NCBI GenBank assembly: GCA_028292195.1
Contig: JAQGMU010000518.1
Coordinates: 1-33,896 of the forward strand
Direction: 5' to 3'
Origin: Ramlibacter sp.
GTDB taxonomy: Bacteria; Pseudomonadota; Gammaproteobacteria; Burkholderiales; Burkholderiaceae_C
DNA length: 33,896 bases
In this document: one piece after another, positions 1 through 8,600 of the stretch
How the letters are laid out: every line of letters starts with the position of its first letter
How positions within the stretch are numbered: position 1 is the first letter of the stretch
The notes under the pieces: model-generated
Told to the model about the DNA's origin: nothing
Seen by the model: the letters and a program-made list of their open reading frames with translations, nothing else
Databases searched by the model: none
Made by a program: the position numbers and the translations under genes

Positions 1-493
1 ATCCTTGGGCTATCCACGTGCCCATCACGTCTGTGGCACGTTTCCCCTCTCGAAGAAGCACGAGCGAGTCGCCGACTTGGAACGTGTAAGGCGCAGGGCT
101 AGCAAACCGGAGCGTGTCCTGCCAAAAGCGCGCACCCGCATCTAGGTCAGAGACCCTCAACTCCACTGCAAGACCCACGACCCCCTCGAATCCCGGTGGA
201 ACTAGAACCAGTCGATTTCCATCTGGATCGCTCAACTCCACTGGCTCCTGTACCTCCCGGGCGGCGAGACGGACAGCGCCGATCCCGGAGCTTGGCGACG
301 ATGGCAAAGGTTGTTTGCTGTGGTTGATCTTGATGATCGAGCCGTTGGCGTGGAAGCGGTGCTGATGGATACCATCGCCAAGCTTTAAACGATGGTCAAA
401 CGATAGGCCAACCCTCTGCTGCCAAAACAGCAGTTGCTCCGAAAGCTCGGTGGTGAAGAGACCGATGTCGAGATGTTGCTTTGCAAGCCGCAT
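1..493 (-). CDS. VOC/glyoxalase-family protein (two-domain, extradiol-dioxygenase-like), partial at window edge
   Basis: Read from the minus strand; absent from the ORF track because it runs off the window. Translation: MRLAKQHLDIGLFTTELSEQLLFWQQRVGLSFDHRLKLGDGIHQHRFHANGSIIKINHSKQPLPSSPSSGIGAVRLAAREVQEPVELSDPDGNRLVLVPPGFEGVVGLAVELRVSDLDAGARFWQDTLRF..., with typical VOC 'DPDGN' and 'VSDLDAGARFW' motifs. Confidence 0.75.
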   Translation of the reverse strand, partial: MRLAKQHLDIGLFTTELSEQLLFWQQRVGLSFDHRLKLGDGIHQHRFHANGSIIKINHSKQPLPSSPSSGIGAVRLAAREVQEPVELSDPDGNRLVLVPPGFEGVVGLAVELRVSDLDAGARFWQDTLRFASPAPYTFQVGDSLVLLREGKRATDVMGTWIAQG

Positions 494-575
494 GGGCCGA
501 CCGAAGAAAAACGCAAGCGCCGTCAGTTGGCCCGCATCAGGGCATGGCACACATCCCCGACACTGCCGACGAGGC

Positions 576-1373
576 CTACAGGCTTCCGACGTTCTTGCCG
601 AGATTCAGCTCGAACTCGCCGGCTTGGCCGATACCGCGCTGAATCAACTTCGGGACTCGCTCCTTGAAGCCCTCCCATGCGAACGTCTGGAAGAACGTGT
701 CTTGTGTGTCCTGCAGCTCGCTCCTGCTTGGCAAGCCGTGCTTGCTGATCGTCGACTTCACCACGCTAAGGATCCGCTTGTCGAAGGACACCACGCGCCT
801 GACGAAATTGGCGACGTGTGCATCGAGTTCTGCCTCTGGGAGGGCGCGATTGATCCACCCGTAGCGCTCGGCGGTTTCTGCGTCGTAGTCATCCCCGCCG
901 AGCACAATCTCCAGCGCTCGGGCCCTGCCCACCAAGAGCGGCAGACGCTGCAAAGCGCCGCCGCCGGGGATCAGTCCGCTGCCCACCTCCGGCTGACCGA
1001 AAATGGCCTTCTCCCGGCTGGCAAAGCGTAGGTCGCATCCCATCGCGAATTCGCTGCCGCCGCCTCGCACCCTGCCGCGAATGACGGCGATGCTCAGAAC
1101 GTCGCTGGCAGCCAGCCGCTGCGCGGTGTCGATCCAACGAGGCGTGCCGAAGCGACTGCGCGGCTCCGCGGAGCTGTAATGGGCGAGAAAGAAATCGGGA
1201 TTAGCGCTCTCGAACGTGACGACCTTCAGCGTGGGCTCGGCCTCGATTTCACCCACCAAGTCGTACAGCTCGTCGTACATGCTGTCGTCGATCAGGTTGA
1301 TCGGAGGGTTGTTGAGGGTGACCCGCCAGTAACCCGGACTCTTTTCGACGGCCACCTTCTTCGGATTGCTCAT
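576..1373 (-). CDS. enoyl-CoA hydratase/isomerase family protein
   Basis: 265-aa ORF; crotonase-fold motifs IRGRVRGGGSEFAMGCDLRFAS and FGQPEVGSGLIPGGGALQRLP. Confidence 0.85.
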   Translation of the reverse strand: MSNPKKVAVEKSPGYWRVTLNNPPINLIDDSMYDELYDLVGEIEAEPTLKVVTFESANPDFFLAHYSSAEPRSRFGTPRWIDTAQRLAASDVLSIAVIRGRVRGGGSEFAMGCDLRFASREKAIFGQPEVGSGLIPGGGALQRLPLLVGRARALEIVLGGDDYDAETAERYGWINRALPEAELDAHVANFVRRVVSFDKRILSVVKSTISKHGLPSRSELQDTQDTFFQTFAWEGFKERVPKLIQRGIGQAGEFELNLGKNVGSL

Positions 1374-2566
1374 GATCTTTCCTTCGCTGCGTTGGGAACA
1401 ATGAGGAACTTCTCGCCCGTGGCCGGGCGCGCGTATTGCGCGATGGTCTCGGCCAGCAGCGCCTGCGACAGCGAGATTTGCCGCGAGTAGTGGCTGGCAA
1501 AGGTGGTCTTCAATTCACGGCAGATCCGGTCCCGCAGGCGTTGCACCGTCTCGGCGCCGGCCTTGCGCAGGAACGACGAGAGGAGCCAGCCGCCCATCGA
1601 CCAGGCCATCCCGAAGTTGAAGACAATCTGCGCGGGGCTGTTGTCGAGCAAGCCGTACACATAGACCTGCTTGCGGATCGCGGAGCCGTAGCGGCTGTAC
1701 TCCTTGGCGTTGCGGTTCAACGCCCTCTCCATGCAGCTGAGGATCTGTCCTGCGAGTTTGCCGCCGCCCGTTGCGTCGAATGCGATGGTGGCGCCCGTGG
1801 CAGCCAGGGCATCGGTGAGATCGGCCATGAAGCTGTCTGCACTGCTGTCGCACACATAAGCGGCTCCTTGGTCGCGAAGCAGCTTGGCCTGTTCCGGCCG
1901 TCGGACGATGTTGACCAGCTGCACGCCATCGGCCTGGCACACGCGACTGAGCATCTGGCCTAGATTCGATGCGGCGGCGGTGTGCACAAGCGCACTGTGG
2001 CCTTCGCTGCGCATGGTTTCGACCATGCCCAACGCAGTCAGAGGATTGACGAACGCGGATGCACCGTCGACGGCGCTCGCATCCTCAGGCAACGGCATGC
2101 ATTGCTGAACGGGCACACAACGATATTGCGAGTACATCGCATCACCGAACACGGCAACTTTGCGATTCAGAAGCGCCTGGGCGGCTGGCGAGGATCCTGC
2201 CGCCACCACCAGACCGGCGCCTTCATTTCCCACGGGCATCGAGCGGTCCAGACGGGCTGCAAGCCCTCGGAGCGCTCCTTCGGGCACCGTTGCACTCGTA
2301 ACGGGCCGCTCGAGGGTGCCTCCCACGTTAATGGTCGAGAGATCCGCAGGACCCAGCAGCAGGTCCACGTCGGACGGATTGACGGGCGCGGCATCGATCC
2401 GAACGACGACGTCGCCAGGACCTGGCGCGGGTAGCTCCTCATCAGCCAGCGTCAGCTCCAGCTGTCCGTTGCTTGTGATGAGTGAGCGCAGTTGCAAGCC
2501 GGAGCTCAGTACGGGGTTACTCATAAGTCTTCCAACGTCCATTGAGTCGAGGCAACTATACTCCAA
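1370..2566 (-). CDS. zinc-type alcohol dehydrogenase-like / MDR-family oxidoreductase
   Basis: 398-aa ORF; N-terminal GroES-like region (PGPGDVVVRIDAAPVNPSDVDLLLG) and a Rossmann region (ALVHTAAASNLGQMLSRVC). Stop overlaps the start of the downstream hydratase by 4 nt. Confidence 0.8.
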   Translation of the reverse strand: MEYSCLDSMDVGRLMSNPVLSSGLQLRSLITSNGQLELTLADEELPAPGPGDVVVRIDAAPVNPSDVDLLLGPADLSTINVGGTLERPVTSATVPEGALRGLAARLDRSMPVGNEGAGLVVAAGSSPAAQALLNRKVAVFGDAMYSQYRCVPVQQCMPLPEDASAVDGASAFVNPLTALGMVETMRSEGHSALVHTAAASNLGQMLSRVCQADGVQLVNIVRRPEQAKLLRDQGAAYVCDSSADSFMADLTDALAATGATIAFDATGGGKLAGQILSCMERALNRNAKEYSRYGSAIRKQVYVYGLLDNSPAQIVFNFGMAWSMGGWLLSSFLRKAGAETVQRLRDRICRELKTTFASHYSRQISLSQALLAETIAQYARPATGEKFLIVPNAAKERS

Positions 2567-2699
2567 TCAGTCTGGTTATTGAACTAATGGACCGCACGAC
2601 TCCCGCCGAGCTTGCGCGGCGTTTTGCTGCTGAATGTTTCGTTGATCGCCCAGCTGAGGCAGGCCTCCAAAAGGACTAGACGTGCGCAGCGCGCCCCCT

Positions 2700-3306
2700 G
2701 ATGCTGCCGATCACGTCGGATTCAGACGCGGCCCCGCGGCGCCGACGCTTCGCGGCGCGAAGGCTGCGAGCGAGTCTACTTTGGCATGTCGGTATCACCT
2801 GACTACCTGCAGGCGACGGTCCCGTGGTGCACATACGCCCGACGGTGTTCCTCGAAGGCTTCTTTCTGCGCTTCGCCGCGGGCGGCATCCGTCGCAGCGA
2901 CGAACTGGCGCTGCCCATGGGCAGCGGCAAGACCTCACCGATCTCGGCATACGACGTCGCCCCGGGCGGTCGCCGCGATCCTGCAGGCCCCCGGGCGGCA
3001 CGTCGGGCAGATCTACAACCTGACTGGGTCGCGCTCCAAGCACCTGCATTGGTATGCAGGCGAGTACTCGGAAGCACTCGATCGCCGCATCAGTTATCGC
3101 GACGTGGATCCGGCCGCCTGGCGCGAGCAACTGGTTCAATGGAAGCTGCCGGCACACCTGCCCGAGCACGTGACCGCCATGGCGCAGCTGAATTGCGAGA
3201 ACCGCTACGACCGCCTGACCGACGACGTCGAGCAGTTGACGGGGCGGCCGGCCATGGGAATGCGGAGTTCGTGCGGCGACACGCGGCGGAGTTCACGCCA
3301 CGGTAG
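2700..3306 (+). pseudogene. NmrA-like NAD(P)-binding oxidoreductase remnant
   Basis: Family-like segments scattered over frames: 'YFGMSVSPDYLQATV', then 'GPVVHIRPTVFLEGFFLRFAAGG..LPMGSGKTSPISAYDV', then 'RAVAAILQAPGRHVGQIYNLTGSRS...', then '..EFVRRHAAEFTP'. Frame changes plus an apparent internal deletion near 2820. Confidence 0.65.
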
Positions 3307-3433
3307 CGTGCGTGAACCTGAGCGGGGAATCACCCACTCAGTTCCGTGAAAACCCCATTTTTTCCCCTGATTGTTCCATCGCCCGCAAAACTGAATTGGC
3401 GTGCGTTACGTTTTTCGGCCCCGGGTTTCCGCA

Positions 3434-3444
3434 TAGATTGGCGG
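3434..3444 (+). promoter_or_regulatory. candidate promoter -10 region (TAGATTGGCGG) upstream of GNAT gene
   Basis: TTTTTC (3411-3416), 17 nt, then TAGATT (3434). The same 11-mer occurs at 18637-18647. Confidence 0.35.
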
Positions 3445-3472
3445 CATCGAAGACGGAGCCCCGGAGAGCACG

Positions 3473-4027
3473 ATGAACTTGCACGAAACCCTGGACATAC
3501 TGGTAGTCGACAGGACCCTGCGGGGAGCGCTGTGGGTGGCGCGGGACGGCGCGGCGATCATCATCCGTTCGATTCGCGACACGGACCTTCCGCTGATGCA
3601 GGAGTTCGTGCGCACGCTGTCGCGAAACACTGCCTACCAGAGGCTCATGTCCCCGCGGACGCCCAGCGACGAAGAGCTGCGCCGCTGGACGGAAATCGAT
3701 TCGTCGCGCGAGCATGCCCTGGTGGCCATCGGCAGTGACGCCAGCCTGAAGCGGATTCTCGGCGTGGCCCGCTATGTGATGCAGTCCGGGGGGGAGGCGG
3801 AATTCGCGGCCGTGCTCGCCGACGACTGGCAAGGACGCGGCCTGGGTCGCGAGCTCCTGACCCGGCTCGTGGCTGCTGCGAGCCGCCGGGGACTGCAGCG
3901 GCTGACGGGCACCACCCTTTCCACCAACGCCCCGATGCTCGCCCTGGCCCGCGCGCTGGGCTTCCGCTTTTCCCGTGTTCCCGGTTCAGCCTTCGTGACG
4001 ACGCTGACCCGGGACCTGTGTGTGTGA
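3473..4027 (+). CDS. GNAT-family N-acetyltransferase
   Basis: 184-aa ORF; 'FAAVLADDWQGRGLGRELLTRLVAAASRRGLQRLTGTTLSTNAPMLALARALGF' matches GNAT motif A/B. Confidence 0.85.
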   Translation: MNLHETLDILVVDRTLRGALWVARDGAAIIIRSIRDTDLPLMQEFVRTLSRNTAYQRLMSPRTPSDEELRRWTEIDSSREHALVAIGSDASLKRILGVARYVMQSGGEAEFAAVLADDWQGRGLGRELLTRLVAAASRRGLQRLTGTTLSTNAPMLALARALGFRFSRVPGSAFVTTLTRDLCV

Positions 4028-4069
4028 TCGACAGCCACCGGCCCAGACCGGTCAAAACGAGGAACTCCC

Positions 4070-5251
4070 ATGACCAAGGACATCGTCATCTCTTTTCCAG
4101 TACGCACTGCGATCGGCAGCTTCGGCGGATCATTCAAGGGCACTCCTGCCGCGGCACTTGGAGCCCATGTGATCGCGGCGACCCTTCGCCGGGCGGGGCT
4201 CGATCCGAATCACGTCGACACGGTCGTGATGGGCAACGTCGTGCAGGCGGGCAATGGCATGAACGTCGCTAGGCAGGCTGCCATCCATGGCGGGCTGCCC
4301 GTGAGCGTTCCGGCCATGACGGTCAACCGCGTTTGCGGTTCGGGCGCCCAGGCCGTGGTGACGGCCTACGCCGAGATCGCCGCGGGACTGGCGCGCGTCG
4401 CCATCGCGGGCGGGACCGAAAACATGGACCGCGCACCCTACCTGCTACCCGGCATGCGCCTTGGAGCGCGCATGGGTCACGCCGAAGCAATCGACTCGCT
4501 GCTGACCGACGGTCTCCATGACGCCTTCTCCGGCAAGCATTCGGGCTGGCACACGGAGGACCTGGTGAGCAAGCTGCAGATCGCACGCGAAGCGCAGGAT
4601 GCGTTTGCGGCGCAGAGCCAGCAACGCTTCGCGGCTGCTCAGGCGGCCGGTCAGTTCCAGGAGGAAATCGAGCCGTTCACGATCAAGACGCCCAAGGGCT
4701 CGACGAGCTTCGCTGCCGACGAGTCAGTACGCGCGGAAACGACGGCGGCATCGCTGGGGAAGCTGAAGCCGGCATTTCGTCCTGACGGCACGATCACAGC
4801 GGGCAACGCGCCCGGCGTCAATGCGGGAGCCGCCGCCATGATCGTCTCCGACGCGGCGATTGCAGGTGATCTCCAGCTCGAACCCATGCTGGCGATCCGG
4901 GGCGTGGCCGTCGCCGCCGTCGAACCCGGCTTCTTTGGACTAGGCCCGCTGCCTGCGATTCGCCAGGCGCTGGATCGCGCTGCCTGGAACGTGGACGAGG
5001 TCGACCGATTCGAGGTGAACGAGGCCTTTGCGGCGATCGCGATCGCCGTTCGTGACGAGCTGAAGATCGACGCCGGGAGGTTCAACGTCGACGGCGGCGC
5101 CATTGCTCACGGCCACCCGATAGGCGCGACGGGCGCCATCCTCATCACGAAGGTGGCGCATGCGCTACGGCGCACCGGCGAGCGCAAGGCCGTCGTCTCC
5201 CTTTGCATCGGCGGCGGGCAGGGCATCGCGCTTTGCCTCGAGCGCGTCTGA
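4070..5251 (+). CDS. acetyl-CoA C-acetyltransferase / thiolase
   Basis: 393-aa ORF; 'NRVCGSGAQAV' (nucleophilic Cys), 'NVDGGAIAHGHPIGATGAIL', 'CIGGGQGIA'. Confidence 0.92.
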   Translation: MTKDIVISFPVRTAIGSFGGSFKGTPAAALGAHVIAATLRRAGLDPNHVDTVVMGNVVQAGNGMNVARQAAIHGGLPVSVPAMTVNRVCGSGAQAVVTAYAEIAAGLARVAIAGGTENMDRAPYLLPGMRLGARMGHAEAIDSLLTDGLHDAFSGKHSGWHTEDLVSKLQIAREAQDAFAAQSQQRFAAAQAAGQFQEEIEPFTIKTPKGSTSFAADESVRAETTAASLGKLKPAFRPDGTITAGNAPGVNAGAAAMIVSDAAIAGDLQLEPMLAIRGVAVAAVEPGFFGLGPLPAIRQALDRAAWNVDEVDRFEVNEAFAAIAIAVRDELKIDAGRFNVDGGAIAHGHPIGATGAILITKVAHALRRTGERKAVVSLCIGGGQGIALCLERV

Positions 5252-5270
5252 AAACAAGCAGCGTCCTTGC

Positions 5271-5957
5271 ATGACTCTCCGATACAGCCCCGTTCCGACC
5301 TTCTGCGCGACCAAGCATGAAGCGACGCGCGGGCGATTGATCGAGGGAACGTTGCTGCGGGCAGTCCTTTCTGACGCGCCTCCAGGCATCAGGCTTCGTA
5401 CCGACGCGGAGATGGAAGGGACCCTGGATGCCGTCCTGCGCGCCCATGAGCCCGCCCAGGACCTGCATGTCTTCGGGTACGGCTCGCTGATGTGGAATGC
5501 CGCCATGGAGATCGTGCAGGCGAGCGTCACGCGCGTGCAGGGTTGGCACCGGCCCTTCTGGTTTCGCACGATCCTGGGCCGGGGAGCCCGGCGCCATGCT
5601 GGCGCTGGACAGCGGCGGTGCCTGTGACGGTCTGCTGTTCCGCGTTGAGGCCGCCAAAGTGCAGGCGGAACTGCGGCTGCTGTGGAGGCGCGAGATGCTG
5701 CCGGGTTCCTGCGCCGCACGCTGGGTCAGCGCCTGCGTGGAGGGTCGCACGGTCCGGGCGCTCAACTTCGCGGCCGATCGAAGCAACGAGAGGTACATCG
5801 GGGGGCCAGCCGGTCGACTCCATCGCGCGCCTCATTCGTATCGGCAAGGGGCCGCTAGGGACGTCGCGCGCGTACTTCGAGTCCACGCTGACCGCCTTCG
5901 AAAACCTCGGAATCCACGACTTCGGCATTGAGCGGCTCCGCCGCGCGATCCTGCGCC
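5271..5957 (+). pseudogene. gamma-glutamylcyclotransferase (ChaC-like), frameshifted
   Basis: 'DLHVFGYGSLMWNAAMEI...VQGWHRPFWFRTILGRG' (frame of 5271), then 'EPGAMLALDSGGACDGLLFRVEAAKVQAELRLLWRREML' in the next frame, then 'GQPVDSIARLIRIGKGPLGTSRAYFESTLTAFENLGI' in the third frame. Confidence 0.75.
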
Positions 5958-6009
5958 CCGACCCAGGAAACACGTCGCGCCTGAACGCTGAGGCGCGACG
6001 CGGGCGTTG

Positions 6010-6290
6010 GTGTTGCTCGAACAACCCGATCGTCGAGTCGATGAAGACATGAGCCTTGGCGCTGAGGTAGCGGTTGGGCCCATACGGCAACCGGGCTGGC
6101 GGCTGTCTGGCAGTCCTCGAGCAGGGGCACGTGTTTCCCGGCCCGGACGGCGTCATGCACGCGTACGTGGGCACTTGGATGAAGCCCAGACGGGCGAGGC
6201 CGGCGGCAACATACGCGTTCGTGTCGTTGACGATGGGCCTGTGTTCCGGAGCAAGCAGCGGAACTAGGCGACGCGCCGATGCGGTCATTT
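6010..6290 (-). pseudogene. C-terminal remnant of a LysR-type regulator
   Basis: Minus strand: 'LVPLLAPEHRPIVNDTNAYVAAGLARLGFIQVPTY', then frameshift 'MHDAVRAGKHVPLLEDCQTAASPVAVW', then shift back 'GPNRYLSAKAHVFIDSTIGLFEQHQR', which is the typical LysR effector-domain C-terminus. Confidence 0.65.
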
Positions 6291-6374
6291 CAAGTCCGAC
6301 AAGAATCGACGCGTCCCGATATGATGAGCGACATCTATGGGCATGACCTTCGGAATTGCAAGGAAATCGAGGCG

Positions 6375-6944
6375 ATGCGAGTCAGCCGTGACCAAGCCGC
6401 GCTGAACCGTGAGCGGGTGCTGGACACCGCTGCGAGGCTGTTCCGCGAACGCGGTTTCAACGGCGTCGGCGTGGCGGACCTGATGGCGTCCGCGGGACTC
6501 ACGCACGGCGCCTTCTACCGCCAGTTCGAGTCGAAAGAAGACCTGATGACGCAGGCGTGCGAACGCGCGTACAAAGGCCTGCGAGAGCGCTGGAGCGAGG
6601 CGGCCGCCCGGAAGCCGGACAAGCCTCTGACTGGCGTGGTGGCATCGTACCTGTCCACGGCGCACCGCGACAGTCCCGGAGAGGGCTGCGTCGTTGCCGC
6701 CCTCGGTTCCGAGGCCGCCCGCGAGGGGCCTGCTCTGCGACGCGCGATCACCGACGGCACCAGGGCGCAACTCGACGTCCTGACCGAACTGGTGCCAGGC
6801 GAGGCGCACTCCGCGAAGCGCCAGCGGGCGGTGGTCACGCTGGCGGCCATGATCGGCGCGCTGGTGCTCGCGCGCGCGCTCGACGATGAAGCGCTGTCGA
6901 AGGAACTCCTGCGGTCGGTGAAAGCGGCGGTATCGCAGGACTAA
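6375..6944 (+). CDS. TetR/AcrR-family transcriptional regulator
   Basis: 'NRERVLDTAARLFRERGFNGVGVADLMASAGLTHGAFYRQFESKEDLMTQA' is a canonical TetR HTH. Start placed at MRVSRDQ rather than the ORF-track start. Confidence 0.88.
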   Translation: MRVSRDQAALNRERVLDTAARLFRERGFNGVGVADLMASAGLTHGAFYRQFESKEDLMTQACERAYKGLRERWSEAAARKPDKPLTGVVASYLSTAHRDSPGEGCVVAALGSEAAREGPALRRAITDGTRAQLDVLTELVPGEAHSAKRQRAVVTLAAMIGALVLARALDDEALSKELLRSVKAAVSQD

Positions 6945-6974
6945 GCGAACGCCCTCACCATACCTCGCGCCAGA

Positions 6975-7637
6975 ATGCCGAAACCGTCTCCCGCGGAAAC
7001 GCCTTACCACCATGGTGACCTGCGCAATGCACTGATCGCGGAAGGGCGGCGCCTGCTCGAGGAGGTCGGCGCGCGGGAGCTGAGCCTGCGCAACGTGGTG
7101 CGTGCGGTCGGCGTCTCCATCGCCGCGCCGTCGCGCCATTTCGAAGGCAAGGAAGGGCTGCTCGCCGCGATTGCTGCGGACGGCTTCACGGAACTCGCCG
7201 CGCAGCGCCGCCGCATCACGGCCTCGAGCCCGGATTCGCTCGCCAGGGTGTACCGCATGTTGGACAACTACGTGCGGTTCGCACAGCGCCGGAAGGGCCT
7301 GTTCGACCTGATGGTGGGCCCCCGCATCCTGGCGCGGGACGCCTATCCCCAACTGGCCGCTGCCAGCTCGGAATCTTTCGACCTGTTTGCGACCGCGGTA
7401 AGCGAGTACGCGCGCGGTTGCGGCTGGCAGGAGAAAGACCTGAACCTAGTCGTGCACTCGGCTTGGTCGACCGAACACGGTATCGCGACCCTGCTCATTG
7501 CTGACCGAGTGCCGCGGGCGGACCGGCCGATCGACGTGGCCCGGATGGTTCGCTTTTCGCTGTCGCTGCTGCTGACCGGCATCGCTGTCGGGCCCGCGGC
7601 GGCCGACCGCATCGCGAGCGCATTGCCGCCCCGTTAG
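6975..7637 (+). CDS. TetR/AcrR-family transcriptional regulator (WHG-type C-terminus)
   Basis: 'YHHGDLRNALIAEGRRLLEEVGARELSLRNVVRAVGVSIAAPSRHFEGKEGLLAAIAADGF' TetR HTH. Confidence 0.87.
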   Translation: MPKPSPAETPYHHGDLRNALIAEGRRLLEEVGARELSLRNVVRAVGVSIAAPSRHFEGKEGLLAAIAADGFTELAAQRRRITASSPDSLARVYRMLDNYVRFAQRRKGLFDLMVGPRILARDAYPQLAAASSESFDLFATAVSEYARGCGWQEKDLNLVVHSAWSTEHGIATLLIADRVPRADRPIDVARMVRFSLSLLLTGIAVGPAAADRIASALPPR

Positions 7638-7746
7638 CCTCGCCACGGCGGTACTCCCCGGCGCGCGCCGCGTCACCTCGTTCCCACACCGGTCCTTCTG
7701 CAAGATGATGATCATCATCTAAGGGAAATCCCGCATTTTATTTTTC

Positions 7747-7765
7747 ATGTTATCACCGATAACAT
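7747..7765. promoter_or_regulatory. candidate TetR-type operator within a promoter spacer
   Basis: Perfect inverted repeat ATGTTATC-ACC-GATAACAT. Candidate -35 TTTTCA (7742-7747), 17-nt spacer, -10 TATAGA (7765-7770). Confidence 0.7.
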
Positions 7766-7822
7766 ATAGATCGGCTCACGCAATCTCCCTCCCGACCAAC
7801 CGCCAAGGAAAGGCACTCCCCC

Positions 7823-8599
7823 ATGAGCGAAGACATCATCCTGAAGGAACGACACGGACTCGTCACCGTGCTGTCGATGAACTACCGGCCCTACAACCTG
7901 GTCGGCCCGACGCTGAACCGGCCACTGCTCGCCGCGCTGCACGAAGCGGTGGAACAGGGCAGCCGCGCGATCGTGCTGCGCAGCGCGTTGCGCCATTTCT
8001 CCGCGGGCGCCGACGTCTCGCTGTTCGCGGCGCGCGCCGACGCGCAGGGCCAGGGCGTGATGAGCCCCCTCGAGACACTGCGGGGCTTCGAGACGCTGCC
8101 GGTGCCGATCGTCACCAGCGTGCACGGAGTCTGCCTGGGCGGCGGCTTCGAACTGGCGCTCGCGAGCGACTACATCATTGCCGCCGCGTCGGCGAAGATC
8201 GGTTCGGTCGAAGTCGCGCTGGGGCTGCATCCGCTGATGGGCGGCATCCAGCGCCAGGTGCAGCGCGCCGGCGTCGCGCGCGCCAAGGAGTTGTCCATGC
8301 TCGGACGCCGCTATGACGCAGCCACGCTCGAGCGCTGGGGCCTCATCAACCTCGTCGTGCCCGACGCCCAGCTCGACCAGGCGGCGCTCTCCGTCGCGCA
8401 GGAACTCGCACACGGACCAACGCTGGCGCACGCGGCGACCAAGCAGCTCGTCGCGATTGCCGCCAACGAGGGGGTGGATGCCGCCGACGAAGCGATGGCC
8501 GAACTGCAGAAGCCGATCTGGGCGTCCCAGGACCTGAAGGCCGGCCTCGCGTCGTTCCGGGCCAATGGCCCCGGCCTGGCGCAATTCGAGGGGCGCTGA
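7823..8599 (+). CDS. enoyl-CoA hydratase/isomerase family protein
   Basis: 258-aa ORF; 'HGVCLGGGFELALASDYIIAAASAKIGSVEVALGLHPLMGG'. Confidence 0.88.
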   Translation: MSEDIILKERHGLVTVLSMNYRPYNLVGPTLNRPLLAALHEAVEQGSRAIVLRSALRHFSAGADVSLFAARADAQGQGVMSPLETLRGFETLPVPIVTSVHGVCLGGGFELALASDYIIAAASAKIGSVEVALGLHPLMGGIQRQVQRAGVARAKELSMLGRRYDAATLERWGLINLVVPDAQLDQAALSVAQELAHGPTLAHAATKQLVAIAANEGVDAADEAMAELQKPIWASQDLKAGLASFRANGPGLAQFEGR

Positions 8600-8600
8600 C

